This document shows, piece after piece, positions 46,554-58,887 of a DNA stretch of 64,000 nt (position 1 is the stretch's first letter; each line of letters begins with the position of its first letter). This DNA is from Salmonella enterica subsp. diarizonae (GTDB taxonomy: Bacteria > Pseudomonadota > Gammaproteobacteria > Enterobacterales > Enterobacteriaceae). The notes beneath the pieces are model-generated. The model was not told the origin of the DNA. It saw only the letters and a list, made by a program, of their open reading frames with translations, and made no database searches. The position numbers were made by a program, and so were the translations under genes. The stretch is taken from positions 682,001-746,000 of the forward strand of contig NZ_VXJV01000001.1 in assembly GCF_008692785.1 (NCBI RefSeq), given 5' to 3'.

Positions 46554-46587
46554 CGTTTAGGTTTTATTTAAATTCTTTGTCCATACT
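46554..46587 (+). promoter_or_regulatory. PhoP box and -10 of yrbL
   Basis: CGTTTA-GGTTT-TATTTA (46554-46570) matches the PhoP direct repeat (T/G)GTTTA-N5-(T/G)GTTTA. A -10-like CATACT (46582-46587) follows 11 bp later, the spacing of PhoP-activated promoters that lack a normal -35. Confidence 0.6.
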
Positions 46588-46621
46588 AAATTTATGTGAA
46601 TAAAATTTTCCAGGACTCGCC

Positions 46622-47254
46622 ATGATCCCCTTATCCGAACAGACTCCGCTGGGCGCCGGTCGACATCGTAAATGCTATATGCACCCGGATAATGCCCGGC
46701 GCTGCATAAAGGTTATTTACAACCGTGAGCACGGCGGCGATAAAGAGATTCGGCGTGAACTGAGCTACTATGCGCGTCTGTCCCGCTACCTGACAGACTG
46801 GAGCGCTATCCCCCGTTATTACGGCACGGTGGAAACCGATTGCGGTACTGGCTATGTCTACGACATGATTACCGATTTCAACGGCGCGCCATCTATCACC
46901 CTGACCGAGTTCGCTGCGCAATGCCGTTATGAAGAGGATGTCGCCGTCCTGCGCCAGCTACTGAAGAAACTGAAACGTTACCTGTTTGATAATCATATTG
47001 TGACAATGTCGCTGAAGCCGCAAAACGTCCTGTGCCAGCGAATCAGCGAGTCAGAAGTAGTGCCGGTGGTCTGTGACAATCTGGGTGAAAGTACCTTTAT
47101 CCCGCTGGCGACCTGGTCAATATGGTGCTGTGAACGCAAACTGGAGAGAGTGTGGCAGCGGTTTATTGCCCAGCCTGCGCTGGTCGTTGCCCTGGAGAGG
47201 AACGCGCAGCCAAAAGACAAGAAAGGGCTGGCGCTCACTTCGCGCGAAGCTTAA
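46622..47254 (+). CDS. yrbL: YrbL, PhoP-regulated protein of unknown function
   Basis: 210 residues, YrbL/PhoP_reg family, distantly kinase-like in its N-terminal part (GAGRHRKCYMHP near 11-22 resembles a glycine loop); no activity known. Low-Mg2+ induction is known for E. coli yrbL and fits the boxes seen upstream here. Monocistronic, with a BIME after it. Confidence 0.9.
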   Translation: MIPLSEQTPLGAGRHRKCYMHPDNARRCIKVIYNREHGGDKEIRRELSYYARLSRYLTDWSAIPRYYGTVETDCGTGYVYDMITDFNGAPSITLTEFAAQCRYEEDVAVLRQLLKKLKRYLFDNHIVTMSLKPQNVLCQRISESEVVPVVCDNLGESTFIPLATWSIWCCERKLERVWQRFIAQPALVVALERNAQPKDKKGLALTSREA

Positions 47255-47255
47255 T

Positions 47256-47324
47256 GGCCTGTGCTTATCAGGCCTGGACGACACGGATCGCAGGCCGGAT
47301 AAGACGTTCACGTCGCCATCCGGC
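47256..47324. repeat. BIME between yrbL and mtgA
   Basis: Facing REP-like units (GGCCTGTGCTTATCAGGCCTG and AGGCCGGATAAGACG...GCCATCCGGCAA) at convergent gene ends. The left unit is degenerate. Confidence 0.8.
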
Positions 47325-47328
47325 AAAA

Positions 47329-48057
47329 TCAATTAAGCTGGTTGCGCGTCATAAAAGCTTCCCCGCCCAGTTGGCGCATCTGGCGCAATATCCACGCCTG
47401 TCGACTACGCACATAGCCGGAAGGCGCATTCGCCTTATAGCGTAACGGATTTGGCAATACGGCCGCCAGCAACGCGGCTTCGGGCATACTTAAGCGGCTG
47501 GCGGGCTTATTGAAATATCGCCAGGCCGCAGCCTCCACGCCGAAAATACCATCGCCAAACTCCGCGATATTCAGATAAACCGTGAGGATGCGCTTTTTGC
47601 TCCAGACGGTTTCAATGCCCAGAGTCAGCCCGGCCTCCAGACCTTTGCGCACCCAACTTCGTCCATCCCATAAAAAGAGATTTTTCGCCGTTTGCTGCGA
47701 AAGCGTGGAGGCGCCACGAATACGACTCTCATTCCGCTCATTATGCGCCAGCGCTTTTTCAATCGCCGGAACATCAAAGCCCCAATGCTCAGGGAACTTC
47801 TGGTCTTCCGCCGCAATTACCGCCAGCCCCATCCACGGCGAGATATCTGCCATGCTGACCCAGTCAGAACGCACCACATACCCGAACTCTCCGCTCAGCC
47901 AGGCGCTAATCTGCCGTTCCGCCATCACCGCCGAAAAAGGCACCGGAACCACGCTAAACAGAGCAATACCGCCGCCCCAAAAGACGGCGAGCGCAACAAG
48001 AGTACGTAAAAGTAGACGGCGCAAAAACGTTAACGGCGCGATGCGTCGTTTGCTCAT
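47329..48057 (-). CDS. mtgA: Monofunctional peptidoglycan glycosyltransferase MtgA
   Basis: 242 residues, GT51 family with one N-terminal membrane anchor (about 14-38). Polymerises lipid II into glycan strands. The catalytic motif [12 protein letters not shown] (about 82-93) includes the general-base Glu, followed by [15 protein letters not shown]. Overlaps the elbB stop by 4 nt. Confidence 0.97.
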   Translation of the reverse strand: MSKRRIAPLTFLRRLLLRTLVALAVFWGGGIALFSVVPVPFSAVMAERQISAWLSGEFGYVVRSDWVSMADISPWMGLAVIAAEDQKFPEHWGFDVPAIEKALAHNERNESRIRGASTLSQQTAKNLFLWDGRSWVRKGLEAGLTLGIETVWSKKRILTVYLNIAEFGDGIFGVEAAAWRYFNKPASRLSMPEAALLAAVLPNPLRYKANAPSGYVRSRQAWILRQMRQLGGEAFMTRNQLN

Positions 48058-48707
48058 TCCGCCAGAACCAGCACGCGCGACACTAATTTATCAATGCCGC
48101 TTGCCGCCTGGGCGATATCCTGTGCCAACATATAGGCAGGGGTGGTCACGACCTTGTTATCCTCGTCCACAACGATATCATCAACCGGGCAAGGTACGTG
48201 TTCGGCGCCCATCTCTTCAAGTACTTCAGCGGTATCAATATCCGTCCCTATCGTCAGACGTAACGGGAAGTCAAAGATTTTCGGCAACATTGCGGGCGCG
48301 ATACAGATGAATCCCAGCGGCTTGCCGGTCTGGTGCATGGCCTTCGCCAGCGCGGCTAAATCGCTATCCACACGGCATTCGCTCCCCCGGCTGGCGAAAT
48401 TACTCAGGTTCTTCGCCGCGCCGAAACCACCAGGCACAATGAGCGCATCCAGTTCCTCTGGCTGAGCCTGGGACAGGGGACGAATCTCGCCCCGCGTAAT
48501 ACGCGCCGCCTCAATCAGGACATTACGCGTTTCCGCCATCGCTTCGCCGGTCAGGTGATTAATGACATCCGCTTGTGGTTTATCCGGCGCGAAGCAGACA
48601 GCCTGCGCGCCGCTGCGGGCAATGGCCAACAACGTCAGAACGGCCTCATGAATTTCGGCGCCGTCATAGACGCCGCATCCGCTGAGCACTACGCCAATTT
48701 TTTTCAT
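48054..48707 (-). CDS. elbB: ElbB (YhbL), DJ-1/PfpI-superfamily glyoxalase-like protein
   Basis: 217 residues, class I glutamine amidotransferase-like fold. Weak glyoxalase activity was reported for E. coli ElbB; the old name refers to isoprenoid effects. Nucleophile-elbow-like FICIAPAML near 134-142. Start at 48707 ([10 protein letters not shown]) with GGAGG nine nt before; an ATG three codons upstream is too close to that site. Confidence 0.93.
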   Translation of the reverse strand: MKKIGVVLSGCGVYDGAEIHEAVLTLLAIARSGAQAVCFAPDKPQADVINHLTGEAMAETRNVLIEAARITRGEIRPLSQAQPEELDALIVPGGFGAAKNLSNFASRGSECRVDSDLAALAKAMHQTGKPLGFICIAPAMLPKIFDFPLRLTIGTDIDTAEVLEEMGAEHVPCPVDDIVVDEDNKVVTTPAYMLAQDIAQAASGIDKLVSRVLVLAE

Positions 48708-48777
48708 GGTGAACATCCTCCTGCAACCGACTCAAGCCCATTAATAATTTTGATTAAAATGCTACGCTTCACACATT

Positions 48778-48804
48778 TAAATGATTCATGTAACAAATCA
48801 TTTA
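48778..48804. promoter_or_regulatory. Palindrome over the arcZ promoter
   Basis: TAAATGATT and AATCATTTA form a perfect 9-bp inverted repeat with a 9-bp spacer, covering the -35 region of arcZ (possible promoter TAACAA 48791-48796 / TATCTT 48813-48818). ArcA-P is known to repress arcZ; the segment resembles ArcA sites (GTTAATTAAATG-like). Confidence 0.4.
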
Positions 48805-48824
48805 GGATTTGCTATCTTAACTGC

Positions 48825-48944
48825 GTGCGGCCTGAAAATAGGACTGCGCCTTTTACATCATCATAATAAGCACGGCGCAGCCACGATTTCCCTGGTGTTG
48901 GCGCAGTATTCGCGCACCCCGGTCAAACCGGGGTCATTTTTTTT
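48825..48944 (+). ncRNA. arcZ: Hfq-dependent sRNA ArcZ
   Basis: About 120 nt, from GTGCGGCCTGAAAA to the terminator ACCCCGGT-CAAA-CCGGGGTCATTTTTTTT. The conserved 3' seed region GATTTCCCTGGTGTTGG (48885-48901), kept after RNase E processing, is present. ArcZ activates rpoS and represses several mRNAs; it also destabilises arcB mRNA. Its last 11 nt lie opposite the arcB end. The 5' half differs from the E. coli sequence as I recall it. Confidence 0.92.
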
Positions 48945-51270
48945 CCGCGTTTGCCACCCAGGCTTTCAGCACCGCGACGTCGTGCTGCCACTCCTGCTTC
49001 ATCTCTTCAATCCATTCTGCGACGTTATCTTCCCAGGCGGGAAGATCCGGCGACTGGATTTGCTGGCCAAGCTGCTGCAGATGACGCAGCCCTACCGAAC
49101 CGGCGGCGCCTTTAATCTTATGCCCTTCCTCAACGACGCCTTTTTTGTCACGCGCCGTCAGATTGGACTCCAGCACGCTTAAATAGCCAGGCATCATTTT
49201 TTCAAACACTGCGAGACCGTCGGTGATCAATTTAGGCCCGACCAGCTCGATGTACTGTTCCAGCATCGGGATATCCAGCAGCGCTTGCGCTTTATCGCTC
49301 TCTTCAGGCGTCACGGTACTCTCCTCTTTATCGGTGGCATCCCAGAATTTTTTAATCATCGCAGTTAAGGCCGGCACCGACAGCGGCTTACTCAGCACAT
49401 CGTCCATACCGGCGTCCAGATACTCTTTTTTATCTTTCAGAACGTTAGCCGTGAGCGCCACCAGCGGCGGTAAATCTTCCCGCGTGTGGCGACGGGTTAG
49501 TTCTCTGGCGATATCCAGACCCGTCATATCCGGTAGCTGAATATCCAGTAAGACCAGGTCGTATTCGCCCGGCACGAACATCTCCAGCGCCGCCTTGCCG
49601 GTCATCGCGACATCCACGCTGTTACCCAGTTTTTCCAGTACCGAACGCGCCACGATCACGTTCAGTTCAATATCTTCGACCAGCAGAACATGCAGCGCGG
49701 GCAGCGGCATGTCGTCTTCATCAAAGGCGTCCTCCACCTCTTCCGCCACCGCTGGCGCATGAACCGTTAGCGTAAAGGTCGATCCTTTGCCCGGCAAACT
49801 GGAAACGGTAATATCGCCCCCCATATTTTTCGCCAGCCGACGGGAGACCGCCAGCCCGATACCAGTACCCGTCGCCGGTTTACCGCCATGACTGTCTTTC
49901 ACCTGATAATACATGGCGAAAATTTTATCCTGCTCATCCTGCGGAATGCCGATCCCGGAATCTTCTACTTCAAAGTGCAGCATGTCGCCTTCATCATAGC
50001 GCGCCCGCACCGTAACCTGGCCCTGCTGAGTAAACTTCACCGCATTGCTGATCAAATTCCACAGAATCTGGCGCAGACGCGTTCCGTCGGTAATGACTTT
50101 GTGCGGCAGCGGCAACGTCGGCTCAAGCACAAAACGTAGACCTTTTTGCTGCGCCTGCAAACCGGAAAGGTTTTCCAGATCGGCCATAAAGCTGGTGAAA
50201 TCAACCGGTTGGTTATCAAGCTGAACCTTACGCCGTTCCATCTTATCCATGTCAATGATATCATTGAAAATATTGCCTAACGTCACGGCGGAGACATGGA
50301 TCGTCTTAAGGTATTTTTCCTGTTCGGCGGTGAGATCGGTATCCAGCAGGATGCGGCTTAAACCGACGATGCCGTTAAGCGGGGTACGCAGTTCATGGCT
50401 GATCGTAGAGATAAACGTGGTCTTGTCGCGGCTGGCGCGTTCAAGCGCGTCCTGATAACGCTTACGCTCGGTAATATCACGGCCAAATCCCATCAGGCCA
50501 TGACGTTTACCGACACGGTCATAATAAGGCACTTTACGAATTTCAAAGCAGGCTTTCCGGCCGTCCGGGTAATCCAGCCACTGTTCGTAGGTCAGAGAGA
50601 CGTTATGGCGGAATACTTTTTCATCGGTTTCAATGACTTTCTCCGCCGCTTCGGGAGAGTACACATCTTCCGGCTTCAAATGCACCAACTGTTTTTCACT
50701 CTTGCCGGTTAGCAATTCCATTGCGCGGTTACAGCCGGAAAATTCTTTATCCTCATTACGATAAAAAACCAAATCCGGCGAGGCGTCCAGAAATGAGCGC
50801 AAAAAAGAGGATTGCTGTTCTAGCTGGATTTGCGCCTCTTCACGCTCTTTAATTTCTACTTTTAGCTGTTCAAATGTCTCATGTAGCTCCGCTTCCGCTT
50901 TTTCGCGATCGGCAATTTCCTGATTAAGCTGGGCAATATTGTCCTTCAACTGTACGTTAAGCTTGAGATCGCGCTCGCGCATCTCCTCCAGCTTTTGCAC
51001 CAGACGCGACAGTCGCTGCCTTGACTCTTCCAGTTGTTCAACAACAACCGATAAGAAATAGACCGCCCAGGGCGTAATTAACAGGCCAAAAAAGATAGAA
51101 CGAATGACGTCGATACTTTCGACCTGACCATGCAGCACCATGGTCACTGCCATCTGCACGACAATCGCCAGCACCACCAACGCCAACGCCAGGAGCATGG
51201 AAAAGCGCACCAGACCCAGTTTCATCATCAGGTCGACATAGTATTGCGCCAGCATACGAATTTGCTTCAT
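48934..51270 (-). CDS. arcB: ArcB, anoxic redox hybrid sensor kinase
   Basis: 778 residues. Senses quinone redox state and phosphorylates ArcA. Two membrane helices (about 21-45, 57-78), coiled linker, PAS domain (about 153-270) with redox cysteines C180 and C241, HisKA with H292 in TISHELRTPLNG, HATPase, receiver (D576 in LVLLDIQLPD), and HPt (H717 in EEGHKIKGAAG). The start at 51270 is chosen over an upstream ATG at 51309. All phosphorelay residues are intact. Confidence 0.97.
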   Translation of the reverse strand: MKQIRMLAQYYVDLMMKLGLVRFSMLLALALVVLAIVVQMAVTMVLHGQVESIDVIRSIFFGLLITPWAVYFLSVVVEQLEESRQRLSRLVQKLEEMRERDLKLNVQLKDNIAQLNQEIADREKAEAELHETFEQLKVEIKEREEAQIQLEQQSSFLRSFLDASPDLVFYRNEDKEFSGCNRAMELLTGKSEKQLVHLKPEDVYSPEAAEKVIETDEKVFRHNVSLTYEQWLDYPDGRKACFEIRKVPYYDRVGKRHGLMGFGRDITERKRYQDALERASRDKTTFISTISHELRTPLNGIVGLSRILLDTDLTAEQEKYLKTIHVSAVTLGNIFNDIIDMDKMERRKVQLDNQPVDFTSFMADLENLSGLQAQQKGLRFVLEPTLPLPHKVITDGTRLRQILWNLISNAVKFTQQGQVTVRARYDEGDMLHFEVEDSGIGIPQDEQDKIFAMYYQVKDSHGGKPATGTGIGLAVSRRLAKNMGGDITVSSLPGKGSTFTLTVHAPAVAEEVEDAFDEDDMPLPALHVLLVEDIELNVIVARSVLEKLGNSVDVAMTGKAALEMFVPGEYDLVLLDIQLPDMTGLDIARELTRRHTREDLPPLVALTANVLKDKKEYLDAGMDDVLSKPLSVPALTAMIKKFWDATDKEESTVTPEESDKAQALLDIPMLEQYIELVGPKLITDGLAVFEKMMPGYLSVLESNLTARDKKGVVEEGHKIKGAAGSVGLRHLQQLGQQIQSPDLPAWEDNVAEWIEEMKQEWQHDVAVLKAWVANAEKK

Positions 51271-51363
51271 AGAGGATTCCTTCACCACAACTTCGCACAT
51301 AATACCCAATTATGAGAACCGCGTTGAATATTGTGCGAAATATGCGTAGCGCCCCTCATCACG

Positions 51364-52293
51364 CTACGCTATGGGAGGTATCCAGGGACGGGCCAGCGCA
51401 GATCCCTGTACGCCATGCTCATTCAGGTATTTGTCCAACTCAACCATCCCCGTCCAGCGATTCTCGCACCACAGAGGGGCGAGCAGCGTCGGACGGCGCG
51501 CGCTGGCGGAAATCCGGTGATAAATCACCTCCGGCGGCGTATGACGAATCATCTCCCCTGCCGTTAGCGTGTAATCGTCCAGCGCAATGCCGTTCAGCCT
51601 CCCCGACTCCCAGGCTTTCGCCATAATACTGCCTTTGACGATATGCAGCGGGTGCAGTTTAATGCCGTCCACGCCCGTTTCCACAACGCGAGTCAGCGTT
51701 TGCAGGCATTCACTTTGCCCCTCGCCCGGCAGCCCCACAATCAGATGCGCGCACACTTTCAACCCGCTCTCACGGGCAATCCGGGTGGTACGCTGATAGC
51801 AGGCGAAGTCATGCCCGCGATTAATACGGCGCAGCGTTTTATCGTGCGCGGTTTGCAGTCCCAGTTCCAGCCACACCTCATAGCCTTGATCTTTATATTC
51901 ACACAATAAATCTACTACCGCCTGCGGTACGCAATCCGGACGCGTACCGACGCATAATCCGACGATGCTGGCCTGACTGACGGCCTGTTGATACATGGAA
52001 CGTAGCACCTGCACTTCTGCAAAGGTGCTGGTGTAGGCCTGGAAATAGGCCAGATAGCGTTTAGCGCGGTTCACCAGATGCGCCTGATGCGCAAGCTGCT
52101 CGGCAATCGAATGATGCTGCTGCGCCTCATCGGCAAAAGAGGCGACATTACAGAAGGTGCAGCCGCCGCGCCCGATGGTGCCGTCGCGATTAGGGCAGCT
52201 AAAACCGCCATGAAGCGTCAGCTTATGAACCTTTTGCCCATACCGACGTAAAAGATCCCCACCAAACATATTGACTAATTTCTGTAACTGCAT
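51364..52293 (-). CDS. yhcC: YhcC, radical SAM protein
   Basis: 309 residues, radical SAM family (TIGR01212-like, related to Elp3). The 4Fe-4S ligands are C33, C45 and C48 with CX11CX2C spacing in FSCPNRDGTIGRGGCTFCN. Substrate unknown. Follows gltB divergently and precedes arcB on the same strand. Confidence 0.93.
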   Translation of the reverse strand: MQLQKLVNMFGGDLLRRYGQKVHKLTLHGGFSCPNRDGTIGRGGCTFCNVASFADEAQQHHSIAEQLAHQAHLVNRAKRYLAYFQAYTSTFAEVQVLRSMYQQAVSQASIVGLCVGTRPDCVPQAVVDLLCEYKDQGYEVWLELGLQTAHDKTLRRINRGHDFACYQRTTRIARESGLKVCAHLIVGLPGEGQSECLQTLTRVVETGVDGIKLHPLHIVKGSIMAKAWESGRLNGIALDDYTLTAGEMIRHTPPEVIYHRISASARRPTLLAPLWCENRWTGMVELDKYLNEHGVQGSALARPWIPPIA

Positions 52294-52963
52294 AATCTGA
52301 TAGACCGCCTCTTAAAAAGAGGCCAAAGCCTGCCATTTTTAGCCTCCTTTGGCGATGACCTGGATCAATCGCCCCGGAAGGCGTTTACTTATTGCATAAT
52401 CAAGCAAAATAAACGATATTTCATTCATAAAACTGCTGATGATTTTTTCTGATATTCCCCTCTTTTTTCAACGTCTGAAGGTTCGTCGATAAAAACAGTA
52501 GCATTAAATGCCGCTTATACTTAAATCAGCATAAAATGCTAAGATTTTTGGAAAAACAAGGTCAGACAGGACCTGACAAGCGGCTCTTATAGTGAGACAG
52601 ATCACAGGATTTCTGCCGCTTCGCTTTGGCCGCCTTTCTATAAAAACCTTTTAATTTCAATGCATTCAAAAAGTTATCTGTACAACAGCACACTTTTGCA
52701 TAAATCAGTTTGCCATTTGACCTGGGTGTGGATTCCCGATAAGTTGGGAATCCGCTGGAAGCTTTCTGGATGAGCCGTCTGCTCATCATATTTATGCAGT
52801 AATTGAGATTCCCTCTTAACCGTATTTACCAATGCGAAAAGGACATAAAGAGGGCGAATGCGAGGTAAGCGTATGATGCGCCAGCCCCGTCGCCATGCTC
52901 TTGCTGTGCCCGCGCGCCATCGGTTGGGAGAGCGTCCCGTAGAGCCTGGGGAGGTTCACTGAT
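52294..52963. promoter_or_regulatory. Long gltB upstream region (yhcC-gltB spacer)
   Basis: 670 bp, AT-rich, without a supported gene. It holds a CRP-type site (52591-52606), a perfect 8-bp inverted repeat GGATTCCC/GGGAATCC at 52730-52737 and 52746-52753, and A/T tracts where Lrp and IHF act in E. coli gltBD. Open frames in the last 160 bp before gltB are closed in frame by TAG at 52940-52942. Confidence 0.55.
52591..52606. promoter_or_regulatory. CRP site upstream of gltB
   Basis: AGTGAGACAGATCACA fits TGTGA-N6-TCACA with one mismatch, about 370 bp before gltB. CRP, Lrp and ArgR control of gltBD is known in E. coli. Confidence 0.55.
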
Positions 52964-55900
52964 ATGTTGTACGATAAATCCCTTGAGAAGGATAACTGTG
53001 GTTTCGGCCTGATCGCCCACATAGAAGGCGAACCTAGCCACAAGGTAGTGCGTACCGCCATACACGCGCTGGCCCGCATGCAGCACCGTGGCGCGATCCT
53101 TGCCGACGGTAAAACCGGCGACGGTTGCGGCTTGCTATTACAAAAACCTGACCGTTTCTTTCGCATCGTGGCCGAAGAGCGCGGCTGGCGCTTAGCCAAA
53201 AACTACGCCGTCGGGATGATCTTTTTGAATAAAGATCCTGAACTGGCCGCCGCGTCACGCCATATTGTCGAAGAAGAATTACAACAGGAAACCCTGTCGA
53301 TTGTCGGCTGGCGCGATGTACCAACCAATGAAGGCGTGCTCGGTGAAATCGCCCTCTCCTCCCTGCCGCGTATTGAGCAGATTTTTGTCAACGCTCCGGC
53401 GGGCTGGCGTCCGCGCGATATGGAACGCCGTCTGTTTATCGCCCGCCGCCGCATTGAAAAGCGCTTGCAGGACGACAAAGATTTCTACGTGTGCAGCCTG
53501 TCGAACCTGGTCAACATTTATAAAGGTCTGTGTATGCCGGCGGATCTGCCGCGCTTCTACCTGGATCTCGCGGATCTGCGTCTGGAATCGGCTATCTGCC
53601 TGTTCCACCAGCGCTTTTCCACTAACACCGTGCCGCGCTGGCCGCTGGCGCAGCCGTTCCGCTACCTGGCGCACAACGGCGAGATTAACACCATTACCGG
53701 CAACCGCCAGTGGGCGCGCGCCCGTACCTATAAATTCCAGACGCCGCTGATCCCAGATTTACAGTCCGCCGCGCCGTTTGTTAACGAAACCGGTTCGGAT
53801 TCCAGCTCGCTGGACAATATGCTGGAACTGCTGCTGGCAGGCGGGATGGACATCATCCGCGCCATGCGCCTGTTGGTGCCGCCCGCCTGGCAGAACAACC
53901 CGGATATGGACCCGGATCTGCGCGCCTTCTTCGACTTTAACTCCATGCACATGGAGCCGTGGGACGGCCCGGCAGGCATCGTGATGTCCGACGGGCGCTT
54001 CGCCGCTTGTAACCTCGACCGTAACGGCCTACGCCCGGCACGCTATGTCATCACCAAAGACAAGCTGATCACCTGCGCCTCGGAAGTTGGTATCTGGGAC
54101 TATCAGCCGGATGAAGTGGTCGAGAAAGGTCGCGTCGGTCCCGGCGAGCTGATGGTGATCGACACCCGCGGGGGACGTATCCTGCATTCCGCGGAAACTG
54201 ATGACGATCTAAAAAGTCGCCATCCGTATAAAGCGTGGATGGAAAAGAATGTCCGCCGTCTGGTGCCATTTGAAGATCTGCCGGATGAAGAAGTCGGTAG
54301 CCGCGAACTGGACGACGACCTGCTTGCCAGCTATCAGAAACAGTTTAACTACAGCGCCGAAGAGCTGGATTCGGTTATCCGCGTGTTAGGTGAAAACGGC
54401 CAGGAAGCAGTTGGCTCAATGGGCGACGATACCCCCTTTGCCGTGCTCTCCAGCCAGCCGCGTATTATTTACGACTACTTCCGCCAACAGTTCGCGCAGG
54501 TCACTAACCCGCCTATCGACCCGCTGCGTGAAGCGCACGTCATGTCGCTCGCCACCAGCATCGGTCGCGAAATGAACGTCTTCTGCGAAGCGGAAGGTCA
54601 GGCCCATCGCCTGAGTTTTAAATCGCCGATCCTGCTGTACTCCGATTTCAAACAGCTCACCACCATGACCGAGCATCACTACCGCGCCGACTGGCTTGAC
54701 ATTACCTTTGATGTCACCGAAACCTCGCTGGATGCGACGGTCAAAGCACTGTGCGATAAAGCGGAACAGATGGTGCGTAATGGCACCGTGCTGCTGGTCC
54801 TCTCGGATCGCAATATCGGTAAGAATCGCCTGCCGGTACCCGCGCCGATGGCGGTGGGCGCGGTGCAGACGCGTCTGGTAGAACAAAGCCTGCGCTGCGA
54901 CGCCAACATCATCGTAGAAACCGGAAGCGCCCGCGATCCGCACCACTTTGCGGTGCTGCTGGGCTTTGGCGCGACGGCCATCTATCCGTATCTGGCCTAC
55001 GAAACGCTGGGGCGTCTGATTGATACCCAGGCCATCGCCAAAAACTACCGTACCGTGATGCAGAACTACCGTAACGGCATCAACAAAGGGCTGTACAAGA
55101 TCATGTCCAAAATGGGCATTTCGACCATTGCCTCTTACCGCTGCTCCAAACTGTTTGAAGCGGTCGGGCTGCACGATGATGTGGTAAACCTGTGTTTCCA
55201 GGGCGTGGTCAGCCGTATCGGCGGCGCGAGCTTCGATGACTTCCAACAGGATCTGCTGAATCTCTCTAAACGCGCCTGGCTGGCGCGCAAACCCATTAGC
55301 CCTGGCGGCCTGCTGAAGTACGTCCACGGCGGCGAATATCACGCCTATAACCCGGACGTGGTGCGCACCCTGCAACAGGCGGTACAGAGCGGCGAATACA
55401 GCGATTACAAAGAATATGCCGAGCTGGTCAACAACCGCCCGGCGGCAACGCTGCGCGATCTGCTGGCGATACATCCAGACGGCGAGGCGATCGCTATCGA
55501 CGAGGTTGAGCCCGCCAGTGAGCTGTTTAAACGCTTTGATACCGCAGCCATGTCTATCGGCGCATTAAGTCCGGAAGCGCACGAAGCGCTGGCGGAAGCG
55601 ATGAACAGCCTCGGTGGCAACTCCAACTCCGGTGAAGGCGGTGAAGATCCGGCGCGCTACGGCACCAATAAAGTGTCGCGTATCAAACAGGTGGCCTCCG
55701 GTCGCTTTGGCGTGACGCCGGCCTACCTCGTGAATGCCGATGTGATTCAGATTAAAGTCGCGCAGGGCGCGAAGCCAGGCGAAGGCGGTCAGTTGCCGGG
55801 GGATAAAGTGACGCCATATATCGCCAAACTGCGCTATTCAGTACCGGGCGTGACGCTGATCTCCCCGCCGCCGCATCACGATATCTACTCTATCGAGGAT

Positions 55901-57424
55901 TTAGCGCAGCTCATTTTCGACCTCAAACAGGTCAACCCGAAAGCGATGATCTCGGTGAAGCTGGTGTCCGAGCCGGGCGTCGGCACTATCGCTACCGGCG
56001 TGGCGAAAGCCTATGCGGATCTGATCACCATCGCCGGCTACGACGGCGGCACCGGTGCCAGCCCGCTCTCTTCCGTGAAATATGCGGGCTGTCCGTGGGA
56101 ACTCGGACTTGTTGAAACCCAGCAGGCGCTGGTCGCCAATGGCTTGCGTCACAAGATTCGTCTGCAGGTCGATGGCGGCCTGAAAACTGGCGTAGACATC
56201 ATTAAAGCGGCGATTCTCGGTGCGGAAAGTTTCGGCTTCGGCACCGGCCCGATGGTGGCGCTGGGCTGTAAATACCTGCGTATTTGTCATCTGAACAACT
56301 GCGCAACCGGCGTGGCGACGCAGGATGAAAAACTGCGTAAGAACCACTATCACGGTCTGCCGTTCAAAGTGACCAACTACTTTGAATTTATCGCCCGCGA
56401 AGTGCGCGAGCTGATGGCCGAACTGGGCGTGACCCGCCTGGTGGATTTGATTGGCCGCACCGACCTGCTTAAAGAGTTGGAGGGCTTCACCGCTAAACAG
56501 CAGAAGCTGGCGCTGTCTCGCCTGCTGGAAACCGCGCAGCCGCATCCTGGCAAAGCGCTGTACTGCACCGAGAATAACCCGCCGTTTGATAACGGCGTGC
56601 TGAATGCGCAACTGTTGCAGCAGGCAAAACCGTTTGTTGATGCACGCCAGAGCAAAACCTTCTGGTTCGATATTCGCAACACCGATCGTTCCGTTGGGGC
56701 GTCGCTTTCCGGCTATATCGCGCAGACCCACGGCGATCAGGGGCTGGCTTCCGATCCGATTAAAGCGCACTTCAGCGGTACTGCAGGCCAGAGCTTCGGC
56801 GTGTGGAACGCGGGCGGCGTGGAGCTATATCTGACCGGCGATGCCAATGACTATGTCGGTAAAGGTATGGCGGGCGGTTTGATCGCCATCAGACCACCGG
56901 TAGGCTCCGCCTTCCTCAGTCATAAAGCCAGCATTATCGGCAACACCTGCCTGTATGGGGCGACCGGTGGCCGTCTGTACGCGGCGGGCCGCGCGGGCGA
57001 ACGTTTCGGCGTGCGTAACTCCGGGGCGATTACCGTGGTAGAGGGCATCGGCGACAACGGCTGTGAATACATGACCGGCGGCATCGTCTGCGTGCTGGGT
57101 AAAACCGGCGTTAACTTCGGCGCGGGAATGACCGGCGGCTTCGCCTACGTGCTGGACGAAGACGGCGAATTCCGTAAACGCGTGAACCCGGAACTGGTGG
57201 AAGTACTGGACGTCGATTCGCTGGCTATCCACGAAGAGCATCTGCGCGGCCTGATCACCGAGCACGTGCAACATACTGGTTCGCAACGCGGCGAAGAGAT
57301 CCTGTCCAGGTGGTCAAGCTTCTCAACCCAATTCGCGTTAGTTAAACCCAAGTCCAGCGATGTCAAAGCCCTGTTGGGCCACCGTAGTCGTAGTGCGGCA
57401 GAATTGCGCGTGCAGGCGCAGTAA
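52964..57424 (+). CDS. gltB: Glutamate synthase (NADPH) large subunit
   Basis: 1486 residues. Transfers the glutamine amide to 2-oxoglutarate, main route of ammonia assimilation at low ammonium. A short propeptide precedes the N-terminal nucleophile Cys12 (DNCGFG), so the glutaminase domain spans about 12-430. Then come a central domain, FMN barrel with 3Fe-4S ligands in [15 protein letters not shown] (CX5CX4C, near 1102-1113), and the GXGXG beta-helix (about 1250-1450). The start is fixed at 52964 by the in-frame TAG 24 nt upstream. gltD follows after 9 nt. Confidence 0.98.
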   Translation: MLYDKSLEKDNCGFGLIAHIEGEPSHKVVRTAIHALARMQHRGAILADGKTGDGCGLLLQKPDRFFRIVAEERGWRLAKNYAVGMIFLNKDPELAAASRHIVEEELQQETLSIVGWRDVPTNEGVLGEIALSSLPRIEQIFVNAPAGWRPRDMERRLFIARRRIEKRLQDDKDFYVCSLSNLVNIYKGLCMPADLPRFYLDLADLRLESAICLFHQRFSTNTVPRWPLAQPFRYLAHNGEINTITGNRQWARARTYKFQTPLIPDLQSAAPFVNETGSDSSSLDNMLELLLAGGMDIIRAMRLLVPPAWQNNPDMDPDLRAFFDFNSMHMEPWDGPAGIVMSDGRFAACNLDRNGLRPARYVITKDKLITCASEVGIWDYQPDEVVEKGRVGPGELMVIDTRGGRILHSAETDDDLKSRHPYKAWMEKNVRRLVPFEDLPDEEVGSRELDDDLLASYQKQFNYSAEELDSVIRVLGENGQEAVGSMGDDTPFAVLSSQPRIIYDYFRQQFAQVTNPPIDPLREAHVMSLATSIGREMNVFCEAEGQAHRLSFKSPILLYSDFKQLTTMTEHHYRADWLDITFDVTETSLDATVKALCDKAEQMVRNGTVLLVLSDRNIGKNRLPVPAPMAVGAVQTRLVEQSLRCDANIIVETGSARDPHHFAVLLGFGATAIYPYLAYETLGRLIDTQAIAKNYRTVMQNYRNGINKGLYKIMSKMGISTIASYRCSKLFEAVGLHDDVVNLCFQGVVSRIGGASFDDFQQDLLNLSKRAWLARKPISPGGLLKYVHGGEYHAYNPDVVRTLQQAVQSGEYSDYKEYAELVNNRPAATLRDLLAIHPDGEAIAIDEVEPASELFKRFDTAAMSIGALSPEAHEALAEAMNSLGGNSNSGEGGEDPARYGTNKVSRIKQVASGRFGVTPAYLVNADVIQIKVAQGAKPGEGGQLPGDKVTPYIAKLRYSVPGVTLISPPPHHDIYSIEDLAQLIFDLKQVNPKAMISVKLVSEPGVGTIATGVAKAYADLITIAGYDGGTGASPLSSVKYAGCPWELGLVETQQALVANGLRHKIRLQVDGGLKTGVDIIKAAILGAESFGFGTGPMVALGCKYLRICHLNNCATGVATQDEKLRKNHYHGLPFKVTNYFEFIAREVRELMAELGVTRLVDLIGRTDLLKELEGFTAKQQKLALSRLLETAQPHPGKALYCTENNPPFDNGVLNAQLLQQAKPFVDARQSKTFWFDIRNTDRSVGASLSGYIAQTHGDQGLASDPIKAHFSGTAGQSFGVWNAGGVELYLTGDANDYVGKGMAGGLIAIRPPVGSAFLSHKASIIGNTCLYGATGGRLYAAGRAGERFGVRNSGAITVVEGIGDNGCEYMTGGIVCVLGKTGVNFGAGMTGGFAYVLDEDGEFRKRVNPELVEVLDVDSLAIHEEHLRGLITEHVQHTGSQRGEEILSRWSSFSTQFALVKPKSSDVKALLGHRSRSAAELRVQAQ

Positions 57425-58852
<1,428 letters not shown>

Positions 58853-58887
58853 CCCTTCCGGCTCCCCGGTTGATGCCTTGTGCTGGT

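Noticed and set aside
52562-52789. 75-codon minus-strand frame in the gltB upstream region
   Set aside because: It runs through the CRP site and palindrome; composition unlike neighbours and no family match.
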